Positions 25,870 to 37,228 of a DNA stretch of 49,155 nt are shown piece by piece. Made by a program: the position numbers and the translations under genes. Under the pieces are notes generated by a model. It saw only the letters and a program-made list of their open reading frames with translations, searched no databases and was not told where the DNA came from. The DNA is from Methanocellales archaeon (GTDB lineage Archaea > Halobacteriota > UBA148), in the NCBI GenBank assembly GCA_030019435.1, contig JASEEV010000002.1:61147-110301 (forward strand). Direction: 5' to 3'. Position 1 is the first letter of the stretch. Every line of letters starts with the position of its first letter.

Positions 25870-27098
25870 GGATGAAGGAAATAATCGCTTGCCTATTGGT
25901 GATGATGTTTCTAGTTTCGAGCATGCCGATGATGAGCGTACCAGCGGCTGCACATCCGGATACAGGAGTGCCTTCCAATCCTGATGAAATTAAAGCAGTG
26001 GCGAGGACTGTGCTTGTCGACGAAATCATGCGGTATCTTAGAGCGACATACCTTGGAGAGACGGTGAAACATCTTGGGCGAGACGCATTAAGAGAGGCTG
26101 CATCAAATTATCCACATTATCCGCGCCAGATCACAGATTCAGCAGGAAGAGAGGTTAGAATCTACAAACCCATAAAGAGGATAATTACGCCAAATGGCGA
26201 TTGTATGCCCGTACTGCGAGCGCTCAATGCAACCGATAAGATCGTGGGTGTGAACAAGTATACGATTAAAAATACGCTATTCTACCCGGAGTTCAGCAAC
26301 TATCTGAACATTGGTTCTGTGTGGTCTCCAGACTACGAGGAGATGGTGTGTTGCAGTCCTGATACTGTCATTCTATATGCGACTATCTTTAAGTCTCAGT
26401 GCGAAGCGATCGAGAGCGCACTGAGTGCGATTGACCCAGACATCACATTTATCTGGGTTGACTGCTACAGGCCATCGAGTCAGGTAGAAGAGGCAAGAAA
26501 ATTAGGGTATCTACTTGAAAAGGAAGAGGAGGCAGAGAAGTGGATCGATTTCTACGAAGGATTCCTAAATCCAATTTATGATACAGTGGACGATATGCCT
26601 GAGGAAAACAGAATAAAGGTGTACATTGAGTGCTGGAAACCTTATCACACCGCAGCAGGGAATGCCGGATGGCATAAGAAGATCGAACTTGTTGGCGGCT
26701 ACAACATCTTCCGCGAGCTTACTGTTGACTATCCAGATGTGGATCCAGAAAACGTAACATATCAAAATCCCGAGGTTATAATCAGAATTGCAAAGACTGA
26801 GGGCGGGTATGATACAAGCGATATAACCGAGCTGAGCGGTCTGAGAGGCGAAATCATGAACCGTCCTGAACTGGCTAATGTTACCGCGGTGAAGAACGAA
26901 AGGGTTTATGTGATTAACAGTGATATCCTCAGCGGAACAGGGCACTTTGTGGGCATGGGATATATCGCAAAATGGCTATATCCTGATCTCTTCACCAATT
27001 TAAATCCAGAAGCGGCTCATCGACGGTATCTAACAGAATTTCAGGGATTGAGCGATAGCTTGGTAAACAATGGTGTATTCGTGTATCCGTCAATATAG
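25866..27098 (+). CDS. Periplasmic-type binding protein, BtuF/FecB family
   Basis: The 410-aa protein has a signal peptide (IIACLLVMMFLVSSMPMMSVPAAA) and a class III binding fold. The typical opening, RQITDSAGREVRIYKPIKRIITPNG, begins at about 88 and is preceded by some 60 extra helical residues. VIVGVNKYT- and NPEVIIRIA-like segments follow. There is no lipobox cysteine and no C-terminal anchor, which is odd for an archaeal binding protein. It may rely on an uncleaved helix or on the PGF-CTERM partner encoded just upstream. The likely ligand, from the cobN context, is a corrinoid or metal chelate. Confidence 0.88.
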   Translation: MRMKEIIACLLVMMFLVSSMPMMSVPAAAHPDTGVPSNPDEIKAVARTVLVDEIMRYLRATYLGETVKHLGRDALREAASNYPHYPRQITDSAGREVRIYKPIKRIITPNGDCMPVLRALNATDKIVGVNKYTIKNTLFYPEFSNYLNIGSVWSPDYEEMVCCSPDTVILYATIFKSQCEAIESALSAIDPDITFIWVDCYRPSSQVEEARKLGYLLEKEEEAEKWIDFYEGFLNPIYDTVDDMPEENRIKVYIECWKPYHTAAGNAGWHKKIELVGGYNIFRELTVDYPDVDPENVTYQNPEVIIRIAKTEGGYDTSDITELSGLRGEIMNRPELANVTAVKNERVYVINSDILSGTGHFVGMGYIAKWLYPDLFTNLNPEAAHRRYLTEFQGLSDSLVNNGVFVYPSI

Positions 27099-27236
27099 GG
27101 GGTAACGCCCCTTCCCCTTATTTTTCCTAGATAGTATTAATAATAGGATAAATAGATAGTCTTTTGTAATACTTATATCAAAAAACTTATTAATAACGCC
27201 ACAGAATTTGTATTTACAAAGGAGACGTGTTAAGCT

Positions 27237-28310
27237 GTGGAATCAGAGACCATAATTAGGAAAACAGCATTAAAAGAACAATACGCGAAGTTCACAGGTA
27301 GAAAAATCCTTTTTATTTTTTTTCTTTTAGTGCTTGTACTGCTACTCACAGGATTTTCTGCCACACTTGGCTCTGCACCTATTACCATAGGTGAGGTCTA
27401 TTCTGCCATTCTTCATAGATTCTTTTCAAATCACTTCGAGACAAGCTGGCTTGCAAATGTAGTTGTATGGGAGCTACGACTTCCACGCATCTTACTTGGC
27501 ATCATAGCTGGTACTGGGCTTGCTGTAGCGGGAACGGTGATGCAAGCAATCCTGAGAAATCCATTGGCAAGCCCTTTCACCTTAGGAATTGCATCAGCCG
27601 CTGCTTTTGGTGCATCTCTGGCAATGATCCTTGGTGTCGGCTTCGTTGGAGGAGAATATATCATAATAACGAATGCCTTCGTCTTCGCCATGCTTGCTTC
27701 ATTCCTCATCTATGGCTTGGCAAGATATAAGGGAACAACTCCAGAGACGATGATACTTGCAGGAATCGCGATAATGTATCTTTTCTCTGCATCTACATCG
27801 CTTCTTAAGTATTTTGCTGAGGTAGAGACGTTACAGGAAGTAGTTTTCTGGATGTTCGGAAGCTTGGGAAGGGCATCATGGACTAACATAACTATCATTT
27901 CCCTCGTGCTCATAGCTTGCGTTCCTTACCTTCTCTGGAAGTCATGGGATCTCAATGCCATGGGTGCTGGCGATGAGGCGGCGAAAAGTCTTGGAGTGAA
28001 AGTTGAACAAGTTAGAATCGTGGGCATGCTCCTTGCATCTCTCATAACCGCAAGCATCATATGCTTCACCGGAATCATTGGCTTCATAGGATTGGTCTGC
28101 CCGCACATGACAAGAATGGTCATAGGTGGAGACCATCGCTTTCTTCTTCCTGCATCTTGTGTTTTAGGAGCTGTTGTTCTTCTTGGAGCGGACACTGTAG
28201 CAAGAACGATCATAGCACCTGTGATTATTCCTGTAGGAATAATGACTTCCTTTTTAGGAGTTCCTTTATTCCTCTACCTTTTGATGAGAAGGAAGGGGGA
28301 ATACTGGTGA
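27237..28310 (+). CDS. ABC transporter permease, FecCD/BtuC family
   Basis: A 357-aa permease with about ten hydrophobic helices and typical segments: VVWELRLPRILLGIIAGTGLAVAG, MQAILRNPLASPFTLGI, and FTGIIGFIGLVCPHMTR with the coupling region. It starts at GTG 27237 with AAAGGAGA 10-12 bases upstream. A 138-base gap with AT-rich promoter-like sequence (TTATTAATA near 27189) separates it from the binding-protein gene, so it may have its own promoter. Its stop overlaps the ATPase start (GTGA). Confidence 0.94.
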   Translation: MESETIIRKTALKEQYAKFTGRKILFIFFLLVLVLLLTGFSATLGSAPITIGEVYSAILHRFFSNHFETSWLANVVVWELRLPRILLGIIAGTGLAVAGTVMQAILRNPLASPFTLGIASAAAFGASLAMILGVGFVGGEYIIITNAFVFAMLASFLIYGLARYKGTTPETMILAGIAIMYLFSASTSLLKYFAEVETLQEVVFWMFGSLGRASWTNITIISLVLIACVPYLLWKSWDLNAMGAGDEAAKSLGVKVEQVRIVGMLLASLITASIICFTGIIGFIGLVCPHMTRMVIGGDHRFLLPASCVLGAVVLLGADTVARTIIAPVIIPVGIMTSFLGVPLFLYLLMRRKGEYW

Positions 28311-29080
28311 GACTCGAGATGTTTGGCGTTACCTTCAGCTATGCAAGCACGCCCGTTCTTGAGAACGTGACGATGAAAGTTGATGTCTCGGAGATACTGG
28401 GCATCATAGGGCCCAATGGTGCCGGTAAAACCACATTGCTCAGGTGTATAGACAGGATTCTGAAGCTTGAAAAGGGGAGCATATTGCTAGATGGTAGGGA
28501 AATGGAAGAAATGAGCAGGAGAGAGATCGCTAAACATATCGGATATGTCCCGCAAACCACTTCAGGTGGCTTCCCCACAACGGTCTTCGATGCTGTTCTG
28601 CTTGGTAGGAGACCCTATATAAGCTGGGGTAGCAGTGATAGAGACATAGAAAAAGTCTTAGAGGCGTTGGAATTGCTGGAAATCGAGGATCTTGCGTTGA
28701 GGGACTTCAATGAGCTCAGTGGAGGGGAGAGACAGAAGGTGCTTATAGCCAGGGCCCTTGCACAGGAACCAGATGTCCTTCTGCTCGATGAACCCACAAG
28801 CAATCTTGACATCAGACATCAGCTTGAGGTCATGGAGATAATAAAAAATCTAGTAAGAGAAAGGAGGATTTCAGCGGTAATGGCAATTCATGATCTCAAT
28901 TTAGCAGCAAGATACTCAGATAGGATTATCATGCTGAACGGGGGCAGTATTTTTGATGCGGGCTCCCCTACATCTGTCCTCACGCCTGAAAACATAAAAT
29001 GTGTCTATGGTGTTGAGGCGAAAGTGAACGACGACTCGGGAAGACCCCATATCTTGCCGATAAAACCTACCCAAAGGTGA
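28307..29080 (+). CDS. ABC transporter ATP-binding protein, BtuD/FecE family
   Basis: The 257-aa ATPase has Walker A GPNGAGKTT near residue 36, Q-loop VPQTTSGGFPTTV, signature LSGGERQ, Walker B DVLLLDEPTS and switch HDL. GTG 28307 is chosen because it overlaps the permease stop by 4 bases and has a purine-rich site (AAGGAAGGGGGA) upstream. A longer open frame upstream lies within the permease and is not used. It completes the corrinoid/metal-chelate transporter. Confidence 0.94.
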   Translation: MRLEMFGVTFSYASTPVLENVTMKVDVSEILGIIGPNGAGKTTLLRCIDRILKLEKGSILLDGREMEEMSRREIAKHIGYVPQTTSGGFPTTVFDAVLLGRRPYISWGSSDRDIEKVLEALELLEIEDLALRDFNELSGGERQKVLIARALAQEPDVLLLDEPTSNLDIRHQLEVMEIIKNLVRERRISAVMAIHDLNLAARYSDRIIMLNGGSIFDAGSPTSVLTPENIKCVYGVEAKVNDDSGRPHILPIKPTQR

Positions 29081-29084
29081 TAAA

Positions 29085-32000
29085 ATGAAAATAACATCCA
29101 TAACGTGGGGAAGTGACATTCCGTTGCTCGCGGAGGCAAGCAAGGAGCTGAACATAGAGCTAAACGCATGGTCGATGCATGATTTAGAGGATGAAAAAAA
29201 GAAGGTTGCTTGCATCAAATCGCTGAAGTCACCAGACATCATCCTCTTACGTCCAACAAATGATGAGGTCTGGGATGAGATCGAAGAGAGCCTAAACGAG
29301 AACATCCCAATAATCTCTCTTGGGAGTGATATGTCGTTCTGGTCACTATCGAATGTCTCCGCCGAGGTGGTCGCAACCGTCAATGCCTACTATGTGATTG
29401 GAGGAGCAGAGAACATCAAAAACATGCTTAAATACATCGGAAAAGAGGTTTGGGGGATGGAATATGATGTCGATCCTCCAAAGGATCTGTTATGGGAAGG
29501 AATATATCATCCAGACTCTGAAACGCCTTTTAGAGGGATAGAAGAATACTTGAAATGGTACAAACCAAGGTCAAGGCATAAAATTGGAATTCTTTTCTAT
29601 CGGACGTACTGGGTAAACGGAGACTTAGAGATAATAGACGCATTAATTCGTGAGTTGGAGAGCGAGTTCGATGTGATCCCAGTGTTTTGCTACGGCATAG
29701 GTGACAAGGAACTCGGTGCAAAGTCGAATTCTGAAATAGTTGAGGATTTCTTTATGGAGGATGGGCGTTCCAGGATAGATGCGCTTTTGTACCTCCAATT
29801 CGTGTTTTTGAGTGAGGGGAGTGTTGATAGGGCTGTTGATGTGTTAAAGAGGCTTGATGTCCCGGTATTTCATCCTCTCATGCTATATCATAAGACAGAA
29901 GCTGAATGGAGAAACGACTACCAAGGAATGGGAAGCAGTAGTATCGCTTGGAGTGTTGCGATGCCGGAGTTCGAGGGCATAATCGAGCCGATCGTCGTTG
30001 GAGTATCGAGAATAGATCGCGATAGTGGAATTGAATTCGAGAGGCACACACCAATAGATGAGAGGGTGAAAAAGATCACCAATAGGGTAAAAAAATGGAT
30101 TGAACTAAGAAACAAACCGAAGTCTGAGAGAAGGGTTGCGTTTATTCTTCACAACAGCCCATGTGCAAGCGTTGAGGCAACGGTGGGCGCTGGTGCGCAC
30201 TTGGATACTTTGGAAAGTGTCGCAAGGATATTAAACAGGATGAAAGAGGTTGGATATGATGTCGATGCACCATCAAACGGAAAGGAGCTCATAAACGATA
30301 TAATGGATCGTAAAGCCGTCTCCGAATTCAGATGGACGTCAATTAACGAAATAGTTGAAAAGGGCGGCGCTTTAGCGATGATAAGCAAAGAGGACTATGA
30401 GAAGTGGTTTAGTACACTTGATCAAAAGGTGAGAGAAAGAACGTGTGAAGCCTGGGGAGATCCGCCTGGAGAAGAGATGAATGGGGTTCCTGCTGCGATG
30501 GTGTACGATGGTAAAATCGTAGTAACAGGCGTAAAATATGGAAATGCCGTCGTTTGTGTTCAGCCAAAGAGGGGCTGTGCAGGTCCAAGATGTGATGGCC
30601 AGGTGTGCAAGATATTACATGATCCCGAAGTGCCACCTCCACATCAATACCTTGCAACCTACCATTACTTAGAAAACGCTTTTGGTGCTGATGTGATCGT
30701 TCATGTCGGAACGCATGGAAATCTCGAATTTCTGCCTGGAAAATCCGTTGCACTGTCTGAAGGTTGCTATCCAGACATCAGCATTGGAACGATTCCTCAT
30801 CTGTATATATACAACGCAGATAATCCTCCAGAAGGAACGATCGCAAAAAGAAGGAGTTATGCAACTTTAATCGATCATATGCAGACCGTTATGACCGAGA
30901 GTGGCTTATATGGTGAATTGAAGGAGCTTGAAGAGCACATCTCAGAGTACAACAGGACAAAAGTATCCGATAGGGCGAGGGCACATGAGTTAGAGCATAT
31001 GATAATTGATCTGATAAAGAAGACAAATCTTTCAGAAGAGATAAGACTTGAGGAGAGATTAGAAAATGGGGCCTCGTTTGAAGATATCATCGATCTCGCG
31101 CATGAAGCGATTACGAAGATATACAACACACAGATTCCGGACGGGATGCACATATTTGGTGAAGTTCCAAGGGAGGATAAACGGGTTGAGTTCATCAATT
31201 CGATGCTGCGATACGATTCTGAGATGAGGAAATTGGTATTTGGGTTAATGGGACTTGATATCGAACCTTCAGATGCTAAAAGCGAACTTTTAACAGAGAT
31301 CGATGCAGTCGCAAAGGAGCTTATCACTGCGTTCTTGGATGGCGAAGAACTATCGAGTGCAGCAGAGAGAATTTTGGGTGATCGCCTGAAGGAAAGAGAC
31401 GAAGATAAGCTTTCATTGATTAGAGATAAGGTAATGGAGTTATCCGCGAGGATAGATGCATCTGATGAGATAGGAAGCCTATTTCATGGATTTGATGGCA
31501 GATATATCGAACCTGGACCGTCCGGGCTCATAACGGGAGGGAGACCTGATGTTCTGCCGACTGGAAGGAACTTTTACTCTCTTGATCCATCTAAAATACC
31601 AACAAAAGCTGCATGGAGGATCGGGAAAAAACTCGCATATGGAGTCATAGAGAAATATGAGAAGGAGAACGGAAGAATTCCAGAGAACATCGCGATGTAT
31701 TGGACGTGCTCTGATATTATGTGGGCAGATGGCGAGCAGATGGCACAGATCATGTATTTAATCGGCGTCAAGCCGAAATGGAAAGATGGAAAGGTCAGAG
31801 GATATGACATAATTCCATTGGAAGAGCTTGGAAGACCAAGGATTGATGTTACGATAAGGGTAAGCGGAATTACGAGGGATTGCTTCTTCAACTGCATAGA
31901 ACTCTTAGATGATGCGATAAGAGAGGTTTCGATGCTCGATGAGCCAATCGAGATGAACTATCTGAGAAAACATGCAACTAGCGGTAGCGATGCCCACATC

Positions 32001-32807
32001 TTTTCAAGTAAACCCGGGACATATGGAAATGGCGTAAATCTTGCGGTCTATGCATCCGCCTGGAAAGAGGAAAAGGATCTATCAGACGTATTTGTTTACT
32101 GGAATGGATACGCATATGGAAAAGGTGTGTTCGGAAGCGAATCTCACGATAAACTCATCTCTCAATTGAAGACCGTTGATCTGACATTTAACAAGACAGT
32201 TACAGATGAATACGACCTATTTGGGTGCTGCTGCTACTTTGGAACACATGGTGGACTTACGACCGCAGCACGAGAGATTTCAGGGAATGACGTTGCGGCA
32301 TACTATGGAGACACGAGAGATAGAGATAACATAGAGATCATGGGTCTTTCAGATGAGATTAGACGGGTAGTAAGGACGAAGTTGTTGAATCCAAAATGGA
32401 TCGAAGGGATGAAACATCATGGATACAAAGGGGCGGGGGACATATCAAAGCGAATTGGAAGGGTGTATGGATGGGAGGCGACCACCCAAGAGGTAGATGA
32501 TTGGATATTTGATGATATTGCAAAGACATTTATCTTAGATGAAGAGATGAGGAAGTTCTTTGGGGAGAGCAATCCATGGGCATTGGAAGAAATCGGAAGG
32601 AGATTGTTAGAAGCCTATGAGAGAGGATTGTGGGATGCAGACGAAGAGATGATCGAAGAGATGAAAAGTGCATATCTCGAGATTGAAGGATGGATGGAGG
32701 AAAAAATGGGCGATGTGAGAGGGGATTTCCAAGGTGGTTCCATCGATATACTCACCAAAGATGATGTCGAGGGGTGGAGGGAAAAGATGGTAAAATCATC
32801 GAGGTGA
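29085..32807 (+). CDS. cobN: Cobaltochelatase subunit CobN
   Basis: This 1240-aa protein is full length for CobN/BchH. Landmarks include [20 protein letters not shown] and [21 protein letters not shown] in the middle, and [23 protein letters not shown] and [11 protein letters not shown] in the C-terminal half. It is the large subunit that binds the tetrapyrrole during ATP-dependent metal insertion. It starts four bases after the transporter ATPase. In archaea it is thought to insert cobalt with the ChlI/ChlD protein that follows. A substrate other than a corrinoid precursor cannot be excluded. Confidence 0.95.
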   Translation: MKITSITWGSDIPLLAEASKELNIELNAWSMHDLEDEKKKVACIKSLKSPDIILLRPTNDEVWDEIEESLNENIPIISLGSDMSFWSLSNVSAEVVATVNAYYVIGGAENIKNMLKYIGKEVWGMEYDVDPPKDLLWEGIYHPDSETPFRGIEEYLKWYKPRSRHKIGILFYRTYWVNGDLEIIDALIRELESEFDVIPVFCYGIGDKELGAKSNSEIVEDFFMEDGRSRIDALLYLQFVFLSEGSVDRAVDVLKRLDVPVFHPLMLYHKTEAEWRNDYQGMGSSSIAWSVAMPEFEGIIEPIVVGVSRIDRDSGIEFERHTPIDERVKKITNRVKKWIELRNKPKSERRVAFILHNSPCASVEATVGAGAHLDTLESVARILNRMKEVGYDVDAPSNGKELINDIMDRKAVSEFRWTSINEIVEKGGALAMISKEDYEKWFSTLDQKVRERTCEAWGDPPGEEMNGVPAAMVYDGKIVVTGVKYGNAVVCVQPKRGCAGPRCDGQVCKILHDPEVPPPHQYLATYHYLENAFGADVIVHVGTHGNLEFLPGKSVALSEGCYPDISIGTIPHLYIYNADNPPEGTIAKRRSYATLIDHMQTVMTESGLYGELKELEEHISEYNRTKVSDRARAHELEHMIIDLIKKTNLSEEIRLEERLENGASFEDIIDLAHEAITKIYNTQIPDGMHIFGEVPREDKRVEFINSMLRYDSEMRKLVFGLMGLDIEPSDAKSELLTEIDAVAKELITAFLDGEELSSAAERILGDRLKERDEDKLSLIRDKVMELSARIDASDEIGSLFHGFDGRYIEPGPSGLITGGRPDVLPTGRNFYSLDPSKIPTKAAWRIGKKLAYGVIEKYEKENGRIPENIAMYWTCSDIMWADGEQMAQIMYLIGVKPKWKDGKVRGYDIIPLEELGRPRIDVTIRVSGITRDCFFNCIELLDDAIREVSMLDEPIEMNYLRKHATSGSDAHIFSSKPGTYGNGVNLAVYASAWKEEKDLSDVFVYWNGYAYGKGVFGSESHDKLISQLKTVDLTFNKTVTDEYDLFGCCCYFGTHGGLTTAAREISGNDVAAYYGDTRDRDNIEIMGLSDEIRRVVRTKLLNPKWIEGMKHHGYKGAGDISKRIGRVYGWEATTQEVDDWIFDDIAKTFILDEEMRKFFGESNPWALEEIGRRLLEAYERGLWDADEEMIEEMKSAYLEIEGWMEEKMGDVRGDFQGGSIDILTKDDVEGWREKMVKSSR

Positions 32808-32812
32808 GGCAA

Positions 32813-34861
32813 GTGACGCACCATGTCAGAAGGAAAATACTGCCGTTTGCAGCGATCGTTGAGCAGGAGAAGATGAAGCATGCGCTTATACTGAATACCA
32901 TAAATCCCAGCATAGGTGGCGTGCTGATTAGAGGGGAGAAGGGGACTGCTAAGTCCACAGCGGTTAGGGCGTTAGCAGAACTGCTTCCAGAGATCGAGGC
33001 GGTTAGTGGCTGTCCATTTAATTGTAATCCCCTTGATAAAAATGAGATGTGCGATGTTTGTTATGCAAAAAAGGAGAATGGCGAAAAGATGGATGTCATG
33101 AGAAGAAGGGTACGTGTCATAGATCTCCCCCTCGGAGCGACTGAGGACAGGGTGGTCGGCATGCTTGATGTTGAAAAAGCCATAAAAAAAGGCATAAAGG
33201 CATTAGAGCCGGGAATATTGGCTGAAGTAAATAGAGGAATTCTCTACATAGACGAGGTAAATCTATTAGATGACCATGTTGCAGACGTACTCCTAGATGC
33301 CGCTGCAATGGGCATCAATACCGTAGAGAGAGAGGGCATCTCCGTGTCGCACCCCTCGAAGTTTATCCTGATAGGAACGATGAACCCTGAAGAGGGCGAG
33401 CTCAGACCGCAACTATTGGATAGATTTGGCTTGCAGGTAAGCGTTGAAAGTATAGATGATCCTGATAAAAGAGTTGAGATCGTAAAGGTTGTCGACGATT
33501 TTGAATGTGATTCAGAAGGGTTCAAAAAGAAATTTGAGCGGGAACAAAACGCTTTGAGAGAGAGAATCACAAATGCGAAGTTTATTTTGAAAGACGTGAC
33601 GATCGATGATGATTTGCTGAGAGTCGTTGCAGATACTTGCATTAAACTCGGTGTCAAGACTCACAGAGCGGAAATAGTCATCGTCAGAACCGCAAAGACG
33701 ATCGCGGCATTCAATGGAAGAAAGAAGGTGACAAGGGAGGACGTAAAAGAGGCGATGGAACTTGCATTGCCGCATAGAATGCGCAGGAAGCCGTTTGAGC
33801 CGCCACATTTGGATATGGACAGACTCGATGAGGTCATGTCAAATGCGCAGGATAAAAAACAGGGTAGAGAAGAGCGAGAACAAAAGGGCGAGAAGCATGA
33901 GCATCATCATGCTGAAAAAGACGAACGTGATACGAGAGGCAGCGAATATGAAGGTGAGCAGGATTCGTCCACATCCAAGGCAAGAGAATTTGTTTTTGAG
34001 GTCGGTAACCCAATCGACGTCTCCAAATTGAAAACAGCCCAAAAAAAGGACAAAACCTACAGAAGAAAGACTCATGGCAGAAGAATCGATACTCTATCCC
34101 TTCGCAACAGCGGTAGATATGTGCGTGCAACACTCCCAAGGGGGGGCAGGAAAGATATCGCTTTAGATGCCACGATACGAGCTGCTGCACCTTACCAGAA
34201 AGAACGAATTAACAAGAACAGGGCAATCGTCATACATAGCGAGGATATCAGGGAAAAAATCAGAGTTGGAAAAGCTTCAGCTGTTTGCGTATTTGTTGTG
34301 GATGCAAGTGGATCGATGGGCGCTACGGGACGAATGGAAAGCGCAAAGGGTGCGATTCTCTCATTGTTATTGGATTCATATCAACAACGAGATAAAATAG
34401 GGATGGTTGCCTTTAAAGGAGATGGGGCAGATATACTGCTTCCACTGTGCTCAAGCGTTGATTTAGCGTTGGAGAGGCTGAGAGAGCTCCCAACTGGTGG
34501 AAGAACGCCATTATCGGCGGGTCTGGAGAAGGGAATGAATGTTCTGCTAAATGAAAAACGGAAGGATAACGAAGTGATACCCATGATGGTGCTCATATCT
34601 GATGGTAGGGCAAATGTTCCGTTAGGAGGTGGTGGGATTAGAGAAGAGATAATGGGTATCGCTGAGCAGATACGATCCAATAGCATACATACTGTGATAA
34701 TCGACACCGAAGTGGTCGGCAAATCCTTCATGAATCTACAGCTCGGCTACTGCAAGGACATAGCAGATCATTCTGGAGGACGATATTATCCGATTACGCA
34801 TTTAACTCCAGAGAATGTTCATGATATTGCCGCTCGTGAGCGAGAGTTGCTGGTAAATTGA
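32813..34861 (+). CDS. Mg/Co-chelatase ChlI-ChlD fusion (AAA+ and VWA)
   Basis: The 682-aa protein combines an AAA+ ChlI domain (Walker [11 protein letters not shown], a GCPFNCNP cysteine loop, Walker [13 protein letters not shown]), an acidic and basic linker near 340-430, and a C-terminal VWA domain with the MIDAS motif DASGSMG and [10 protein letters not shown]. It would power the CobN subunit. GTG 32813 is preferred, with GAGGTG 5 bases upstream. In-frame GTG 32804 overlaps the cobN stop and is possible. It is the last gene of the chelatase operon. Confidence 0.93.
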   Translation: MTHHVRRKILPFAAIVEQEKMKHALILNTINPSIGGVLIRGEKGTAKSTAVRALAELLPEIEAVSGCPFNCNPLDKNEMCDVCYAKKENGEKMDVMRRRVRVIDLPLGATEDRVVGMLDVEKAIKKGIKALEPGILAEVNRGILYIDEVNLLDDHVADVLLDAAAMGINTVEREGISVSHPSKFILIGTMNPEEGELRPQLLDRFGLQVSVESIDDPDKRVEIVKVVDDFECDSEGFKKKFEREQNALRERITNAKFILKDVTIDDDLLRVVADTCIKLGVKTHRAEIVIVRTAKTIAAFNGRKKVTREDVKEAMELALPHRMRRKPFEPPHLDMDRLDEVMSNAQDKKQGREEREQKGEKHEHHHAEKDERDTRGSEYEGEQDSSTSKAREFVFEVGNPIDVSKLKTAQKKDKTYRRKTHGRRIDTLSLRNSGRYVRATLPRGGRKDIALDATIRAAAPYQKERINKNRAIVIHSEDIREKIRVGKASAVCVFVVDASGSMGATGRMESAKGAILSLLLDSYQQRDKIGMVAFKGDGADILLPLCSSVDLALERLRELPTGGRTPLSAGLEKGMNVLLNEKRKDNEVIPMMVLISDGRANVPLGGGGIREEIMGIAEQIRSNSIHTVIIDTEVVGKSFMNLQLGYCKDIADHSGGRYYPITHLTPENVHDIAARERELLVN

Positions 34862-34959
34862 ATCATGTAAGTTCACGGATCGAGGAAAGATTGTAGGAAC
34901 AACGAGGCAAAGTGTTATTTATCGCTACGAATCATACATGAATGTAGCAAGGTGATGTT

Positions 34960-35382
34960 ATGCAGAAGGAGCTGATGAGGATCGGCGTATCACTTCCAGC
35001 CAATCTGTTGGATAGATTCGATGAGATCATAGCACGGAGAGGATATTCCTCCCGCTCAGAGGGGATCAGGGATGCGATCCGCAACTATATAGTCGATTAT
35101 GAGTGGATGAGCGAGCAAAAAGGAGATCGCGTTGGGACGATCACGCTCATCTTTGATCACAACCAGAGAGGATTGGTCGATGAGCTCACGGACATGGAGC
35201 ATGAATACTCAAGGTTGATAGAATCCTCATTGCATGTGCATTTGGATGAGGACAATTGCCTAGAGGTCATACTGGTGAGGGGTGAGTTGCAAGAGGTCAA
35301 GAATATTGTGGAGAAGATGATGGCGTTGAAGGGCGTGAAGCATGTGAAGCTGACGACCACGAGCCCAGGAGAGGGGCTTTAA
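34960..35382 (+). CDS. nikR: Nickel-responsive regulator NikR
   Basis: The 140-aa protein has an N-terminal ribbon-helix-helix (MRIGVSLPANLLDRFDEII, then a helix with RSEGIRDAIRNYI) and a C-terminal ACT-like metal domain. Ligands expected for the square-planar nickel site, H81, H92, H94 and C100, are all present in the SSLHVHLDEDNC segment and just before it. It likely represses metal-uptake genes when nickel is plentiful. Targets in the window could be cbiM or the surface-protein operon. Confidence 0.95.
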   Translation: MQKELMRIGVSLPANLLDRFDEIIARRGYSSRSEGIRDAIRNYIVDYEWMSEQKGDRVGTITLIFDHNQRGLVDELTDMEHEYSRLIESSLHVHLDEDNCLEVILVRGELQEVKNIVEKMMALKGVKHVKLTTTSPGEGL

Positions 35383-35483
35383 TCTTAATTCTGGACTGCA
35401 CTTTGTGCTGTGTTGTCAGCAGCATAAGGAGTGAAGGCGGAACTGGAAAGTATTAAATAATTTGTATAACATATGTACACACC

Positions 35484-35729
35484 ATGTCATCAGAGACGAT
35501 TCCAGCACGATTTAGCAAGAAGGATGTAAAACTGCTAGATTACTTCGTCGAGGAAGGGTACTTCTCGACCAAGTCCGATCTCATCAGGGAGTCGGTTAGA
35601 CACTACATACATGAGCTTAGCCTGAGGGAGATTCGGATGAGGGTGCCCCAGAAGGAGTGGACAGAAGGAGAGATCCAAGAAGAACTTGGCGAAATTAAGC
35701 GCATCAGAAGGAAACTCTGGAAAGTATGA
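35484..35729 (+). CDS. Ribbon-helix-helix antitoxin (VapB-like)
   Basis: An 81-aa protein with a short beta strand (TIPARFSKKDVKLLDYFVEEG), then a helix containing SKSDLIRESVRHYI-like residues, the RHH plan. The C-terminal part is charged and would wrap the toxin. It overlaps the PIN gene by 4 bases. The region upstream has TATTAAATA near 35451 and a TGTATAACATATGTACA dyad near 35463-35479 that could be its own operator. Confidence 0.8.
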   Translation: MSSETIPARFSKKDVKLLDYFVEEGYFSTKSDLIRESVRHYIHELSLREIRMRVPQKEWTEGEIQEELGEIKRIRRKLWKV

Positions 35730-36178
35730 AGATATTCATCGACTCCAACGTTTTTCTGTTCGCATATAGCTCACGTAACACAAACTCTAGCATGGTGTTG
35801 GCGAACATAGATGGGGATCTTCTCACACCAGTTGTTTCGTATATGGTGCTAGATGAAGTCCAAGCAAGAGCAAAGGAATTATATGGGAAGGATCTCGCTG
35901 GGCTTATTCGTCTAAATGTGATTACATTGCCCAATATAGAGATAGTATCCAAAGAGCGGATAAAAGCATTGTTGTCTCGCTATCAATCCTATGTCGCAGA
36001 TAGGGATGACCTGCCGCACATTTGTGGGTATTTTGCCGCTGATTGCGAATGTTTTGTGACCGTAAACCGACGTCTCACCGAGATGAAGATCAAAGAGCTC
36101 GTGTGCTTTAAGACCCCCAAGGAATTCGTCCGAGATGTACTTAAGTTAAAACCCTTCGACACATCTCTTGGGATCTGA
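35726..36178 (+). CDS. PIN-domain toxin (VapC-like)
   Basis: The 150-aa protein opens MKIFIDSNVFLFAYSS, the PIN core with the first catalytic Asp. It continues with a Glu in VLDEVQARA and the acidic pair YVADRDDLPHICGYFAADC near residues 91-109. These acidic residues fit a ribonuclease active site. The RHH gene upstream overlaps it by 4 bases, making a standard toxin-antitoxin pair. RNA target unknown. Confidence 0.86.
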   Translation: MKIFIDSNVFLFAYSSRNTNSSMVLANIDGDLLTPVVSYMVLDEVQARAKELYGKDLAGLIRLNVITLPNIEIVSKERIKALLSRYQSYVADRDDLPHICGYFAADCECFVTVNRRLTEMKIKELVCFKTPKEFVRDVLKLKPFDTSLGI

Positions 36179-36185
36179 TACCCAT

Positions 36186-37226
36186 CTAAGGGGCATTTGA
36201 GGATTCAGCAGAGCTTCGGTCCTCCTCACCACTATAATACAGCTTCTTCCGATAGAAGCTCAGTGGATGGGAGACCCACTCGCAAATTTGTTCTTTTCCA
36301 AAACAATTTCCATACGTAGCCATCGTGGCACAAGAGGGCGCGGTATAGACCGTCCCAGAGGACCCCATGATATGTTTTACTTGGTACTCAGTCTTCTCCT
36401 CGTCAAAATCTGCTGAAGCCCTATAAACATCTATGATCTCCTCCGCGCTCATCCCGATGTTTGCCAGGAAAGACGTTAGCGCGAAACGTGCAGAATGAGG
36501 CAAATTCTGACCGGCTTGGATGAGAGCAAGCATATGTCTAATACAGGGTGGGAAGCACTCTGAATCGACCTCCTCAAACTCATCCGAGCGGAATTCTGCT
36601 CTCATTTCCTCAAAATGCTCGCTGATCTCCGCCATGTGAGGAGACAACGCCTTCTTCAAGGAGGGCGAGACATCCAGAGGAAGAGAGCTCTGTATCCTGT
36701 CACGTATGGTCTCCTGAAGCAGCCTAGCAAACTCCTCCTTCGTTACAAGCACGCAGCCATCCTCTAGGCAGCGATTCACCAACTTCCACTTCGGATCATG
36801 CATCCCAGATGCAAACTTGAGATAATCTGCGAAATGGATCCTGAAATCACGTCTCTCGAGCGCGCATTGGACGTTGAATTCCCTGCCCAGTTTTTCCAAA
36901 AATCTTGGCTCTTCACCCCTCATGTGGACGTATGCTGCCTTTGCCTCAGCCAAAGCATATCTCCTGATGAGATAGTAGTTCCCTATGCACGACACAAAGA
37001 TCCTGGCAAACGGATAAGAAAACAGCTCCACCTGCGCCAGAATATCATCGGCGCCAAACGCCTTTTTGATCTCGCCCTTGATGGCTTGGATGACCCTCTC
37101 CTTCGCCCTACGAACGACTGCTTTGCCAAACTCTCCATCAAGCAAACTTTCTATCGATCTGCCCGAGCGCTTCACATAATCAGATGCCCGAAGGGTAAAA
37201 GGATAGTACGCATATGCTATGTCCAT
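36186..37226 (-). CDS. priL: DNA primase large subunit
   Basis: The 346-aa protein has the N-terminal helical domain (YYPFTLRASDYVKR) and the C-terminal Fe-S domain with C228, C299, C308 and C315 (CIRHML, SCATM, NCFGKEQIC). These hold the [4Fe-4S] cluster needed for primer initiation. It works with PriS, encoded at 21-22 kb. It is two bases from the PCNA gene, so the two share a transcript. It converges with the PIN toxin gene. Confidence 0.93.
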   Translation of the reverse strand: MDIAYAYYPFTLRASDYVKRSGRSIESLLDGEFGKAVVRRAKERVIQAIKGEIKKAFGADDILAQVELFSYPFARIFVSCIGNYYLIRRYALAEAKAAYVHMRGEEPRFLEKLGREFNVQCALERRDFRIHFADYLKFASGMHDPKWKLVNRCLEDGCVLVTKEEFARLLQETIRDRIQSSLPLDVSPSLKKALSPHMAEISEHFEEMRAEFRSDEFEEVDSECFPPCIRHMLALIQAGQNLPHSARFALTSFLANIGMSAEEIIDVYRASADFDEEKTEYQVKHIMGSSGTVYTAPSCATMATYGNCFGKEQICEWVSHPLSFYRKKLYYSGEEDRSSAESSNAP

Positions 37227-37228
37227 GA

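Noticed and set aside
28061-28306. Extended N-terminus of the BtuD-like ATPase
   Set aside because: The extra 82 residues lie inside the permease gene and have no ATPase-like sequence. GTG 28307 has the overlap and ribosome-binding site.
34862-34959. NikR operator before nikR (TCATAC at 34932)
   Set aside because: Only one half-site is present and no matching GTATGA lies at the expected distance, so it was not listed.
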